A stretch of DNA of 64,000 nucleotides. Origin: Jeotgalibacillus aurantiacus (lineage in GTDB: Bacteria; Bacillota; Bacilli; Bacillales; Jeotgalibacillaceae). Each line of letters starts with the position of its first letter. Position 1 is the first letter of the stretch. Under the pieces are notes generated by a model. That model was not told where the DNA came from, ran no database searches, and saw only the letters and a program-made list of their open reading frames with translations. The stretch covers positions 1 through 64,000 of the forward strand of contig NZ_JACNMS010000007.1 in the NCBI RefSeq assembly GCF_020595125.1, given 5' to 3'. Position numbers and translations under genes: made by a program. Shown here one piece after another: positions 62,373 through 64,000 of the stretch.

Positions 62373-63113
62373 TTATGGTGAAGGAATTGGCACTTCGAGT
62401 GAAGGTGACATTCCATCACCCATGTTATATATTTCAGGAACCTGCCCCTGAATCAGCCCCATTGCGACAGGAATATCCTGTTGAATGGTCGTAACCTCTG
62501 TGGCAAAAGGAACAATAATTTGCACCTGAACCTTAAGGTCAATATTAATTTCAACAAATGCATTGTTAATGCCAAACTCCGTAATATCAGATCTGATATT
62601 GGAGGTCACACTGCCTACTGCATGAAATCGGATTGGCACTCTCGGACCAAGGTTTCCAAGTAATGCATTTCCGGTCGCCTGCCCAAGCGGAACCGTGTAG
62701 ACAATTCCCTCCATATCCCCGGCATCCTCCACTTCGATATCAAGCTCTGTCAGGGATTTAAGGACACTTGTATCTCCGCGTTCTATTGCGCGCAGCTGCC
62801 CCTGAACGAGCTCGGTCGTTTCAGACATGACACGGTTTATGATTTCTGTATTAAATTTGGTTGTAATCATTTCAGATGAGTCAGTTGGGACATTCTCGAT
62901 AATTTCGTTAATATCCATTACGTTGGCAATTTCTTTATTAACAGCCTTACTAATCACCAGCGCACCGATTTTTTGTGTCTGCGATTCTGCATAAACCATC
63001 AGTGTCGGTTTAATCCCTGTATTGATGAGAAAAAGTCCCGTGATGGTCATCACGCCAAACAGGACAAAAGATATGACCCAGACTGCACGTACAGATAACG
63101 GTTTTATGCGCAT
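62373..63113 (-). CDS. yunB: Sporulation protein YunB
   Basis: 246 residues: short cytoplasmic N terminus, one membrane helix (AVWVISFVLFGVMTITGLFLI), and an external domain with GALVISKAVNKEIAN, TTKFNTEIINRVMSETTELVQ and GNLGPRVPIRFHAVGSV. YunB is a mother-cell-expressed spore formation protein of unknown activity, so the organism should sporulate. Its Shine-Dalgarno GGAGG lies within a terminator-like hairpin (63114-63156). Confidence 0.92.
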   Translation of the reverse strand: MRIKPLSVRAVWVISFVLFGVMTITGLFLINTGIKPTLMVYAESQTQKIGALVISKAVNKEIANVMDINEIIENVPTDSSEMITTKFNTEIINRVMSETTELVQGQLRAIERGDTSVLKSLTELDIEVEDAGDMEGIVYTVPLGQATGNALLGNLGPRVPIRFHAVGSVTSNIRSDITEFGINNAFVEINIDLKVQVQIIVPFATEVTTIQQDIPVAMGLIQGQVPEIYNMGDGMSPSLEVPIPSP

Positions 63114-63156
63114 AAAAAAGCCCTCCTCCCTGCATTGTATGCAAGAAAAAAGGGCT
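63114..63156 (-). terminator. Terminator of the HD-GYP gene overlapping the yunB ribosome binding site
   Basis: Minus strand AGCCCT (63151-63156) pairs with AGGGCT (63119-63124), inner TTGCAT/ATGCAG pairing, then TTTTTT directly before the yunB ATG. GGGAGGAGGG lies inside the structure. Confidence 0.7.
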
Positions 63157-63162
63157 CATTAA

Positions 63163-64000
63163 CTAATGAACAGTTTCTGTACTGAAATCAATATCTGTTG
63201 CAGAAATAGCAGATTCAGGATTCAAACTCAGATCGAGCTCATATGTAGCTGTCAGAAGACGACCGTTTTCCTCGACCACCCTGATTACAGGCCTTGCAGA
63301 CATCCCTGTATTTTGCCGTGCCACAATACCCTTCCTTCCATCGTTAAGGCCCACAGAAAGTCCATTCGGGTAGATCGCAATAGACTGAGTAAAAGCTTTA
63401 ATCACAGTCGGGTCAAATAACGTTCCTGAGCCATCCTGTAGGATATCTAGCGCATCGGATGGCAGCATTTTTTCACGGTACACCCTGTTTGAAGTACAGG
63501 CATCGAATACATCAGCAACAGCGATAATTTTAGCGTAAGGATGAATGTCCGGTCCCTTTAAACCCCTGGGATACCCAGAGCCATCTATTCGTTCATGATG
63601 CTGAAAGGCACAATGCGCACTTAACAGCGAAACATTATGAAGGTTTCGAAGAATTTCAAAACCGTTTGAAGCATGTTTTTGTATTTCGAGAAACTCCTCC
63701 TCTGTCAAAGGAGTGGATTTCATCAAAATCTGCTCATCAACCATAATCTTACCAATATCATGCAGCATCGCACCCATTCCAAGATATTCAAGCTGGATAT
63801 TCGGAAGCTTTAACTGTTTCCCAATCGCAAGCGTATAAAGTGTCACATTAAATGAATGATGGAAAATATACGAATCATACAGATAAGCATCAGATAAAAT
63901 CATCAGCAGGTCCTTATTGCTATTCATTTCAGCCATAATATTCTTTAAGGTTGACTGAATCGCCTGTGTCTTTTTTTCCAGCATGGCAGATATATTGTTT
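63163..64000 (-). CDS. HD-GYP domain protein (partial, 5' end beyond window)
   Basis: At least 278 residues; the frame is still open at base 64000. The ATG at 63984 has no ribosome binding site, so the gene probably starts further right. HD motif MLHDIGKI, HHERIDGSGYP and ADVFDACTSNRVYR define an HD-GYP phosphodiesterase, likely for c-di-GMP or a related cyclic dinucleotide. A C-terminal ~80-residue beta-rich part follows (NDGRKGIVARQNTG). No membrane segment in the visible part. Confidence 0.92.
   Translation of the reverse strand, partial: NNISAMLEKKTQAIQSTLKNIMAEMNSNKDLLMILSDAYLYDSYIFHHSFNVTLYTLAIGKQLKLPNIQLEYLGMGAMLHDIGKIMVDEQILMKSTPLTEEEFLEIQKHASNGFEILRNLHNVSLLSAHCAFQHHERIDGSGYPRGLKGPDIHPYAKIIAVADVFDACTSNRVYREKMLPSDALDILQDGSGTLFDPTVIKAFTQSIAIYPNGLSVGLNDGRKGIVARQNTGMSARPVIRVVEENGRLLTATYELDLSLNPESAISATDIDFSTETVH

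Overview
This is a 64 kb piece of chromosome from a low-to-mid GC Gram-positive member of the Bacillales. The family is probably Planococcaceae/Bacillaceae of the Jeotgalibacillus type, but the genus is only a guess. Evidence for the group: the gene order closely follows two blocks of the Bacillus subtilis map (yug-kap-yuf-mrp-yuxO, then yui-yum-yut-yun), ribosome binding sites are strong AGGAGG types, GTG and TTG starts are frequent, and a mother-cell sporulation gene (yunB) is present. No phage, insertion sequence, plasmid or CRISPR array was seen. Gene symbols come from remembered B. subtilis orthologues and synteny; no database was searched.

Layout. 1-360: 5' end of a 16S rRNA gene (minus strand) with leader and two tandem promoters. 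475-7480: DMT transporter, MgtC-type protein, tRNA-Ala, K+ channel (yugO), yugN, pgi, an NAD(P)-dependent butanol dehydrogenase homologue and yuzA. 7867-13640: arginine/ornithine catabolism, rocA-rocD-glutamate dehydrogenase on the minus strand, divergent from a RocR-like regulator whose AAA+ domain looks inactivated. 13939-18650: yugI and two large paralogous single-pass membrane proteins behind an ECF-sigma-type promoter. 18824-30320: NSS transporter, yugE, patB, aminopeptidase ampS, cyclophilin lipoprotein, kapB, kapD, MFS transporter, class A PBP and a yufK-like gene. 30677-36438: the complete seven-gene Mrp Na+/H+ antiporter operon. 36470-43540: ydaT-like gene, yuxO, yuiF, pepA, yuiD, a BtuF-fold protein, yuiC, yuiB, yuiA. 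43795-48850: NUDIX hydrolase, type II NADH dehydrogenase (yumB), ferredoxin-NADP reductase (yumC), SDR protein, Fe-S carrier yutM. 49034-58170: DUF2225 gene, yuzB, yutJ, small orphans, yuzD, NifU-like yutI, a 2-hydroxyacid dehydrogenase, yutF, yutE, DUF3055 gene, yutD, a short lipoprotein and lipoyl synthase lipA. 58376-64000: a MetS/MetP-type transporter pair, a NhaC-family transporter under a lysine riboswitch, yunB and a partial HD-GYP gene.

The most unusual material lies between the genes. A family of intergenic palindromic elements (about 115 bp, or about 240 bp when a second palindrome is nested inside) occurs about a dozen times. Its terminal stems differ from copy to copy but stay complementary. 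Two further families of short degenerate repeats run with an almost exact 21-nt period in at least six intergenic spacers. Three genes or ORFs begin directly at the T-run of a terminator-like hairpin that holds their Shine-Dalgarno sequence. The RocR homologue lacks GAFTGA, Walker B acidic residues and arginine fingers. The paralogous membrane pair at 14.4-18.6 kb carries what looks like a sigma region 4-like cytoplasmic segment.
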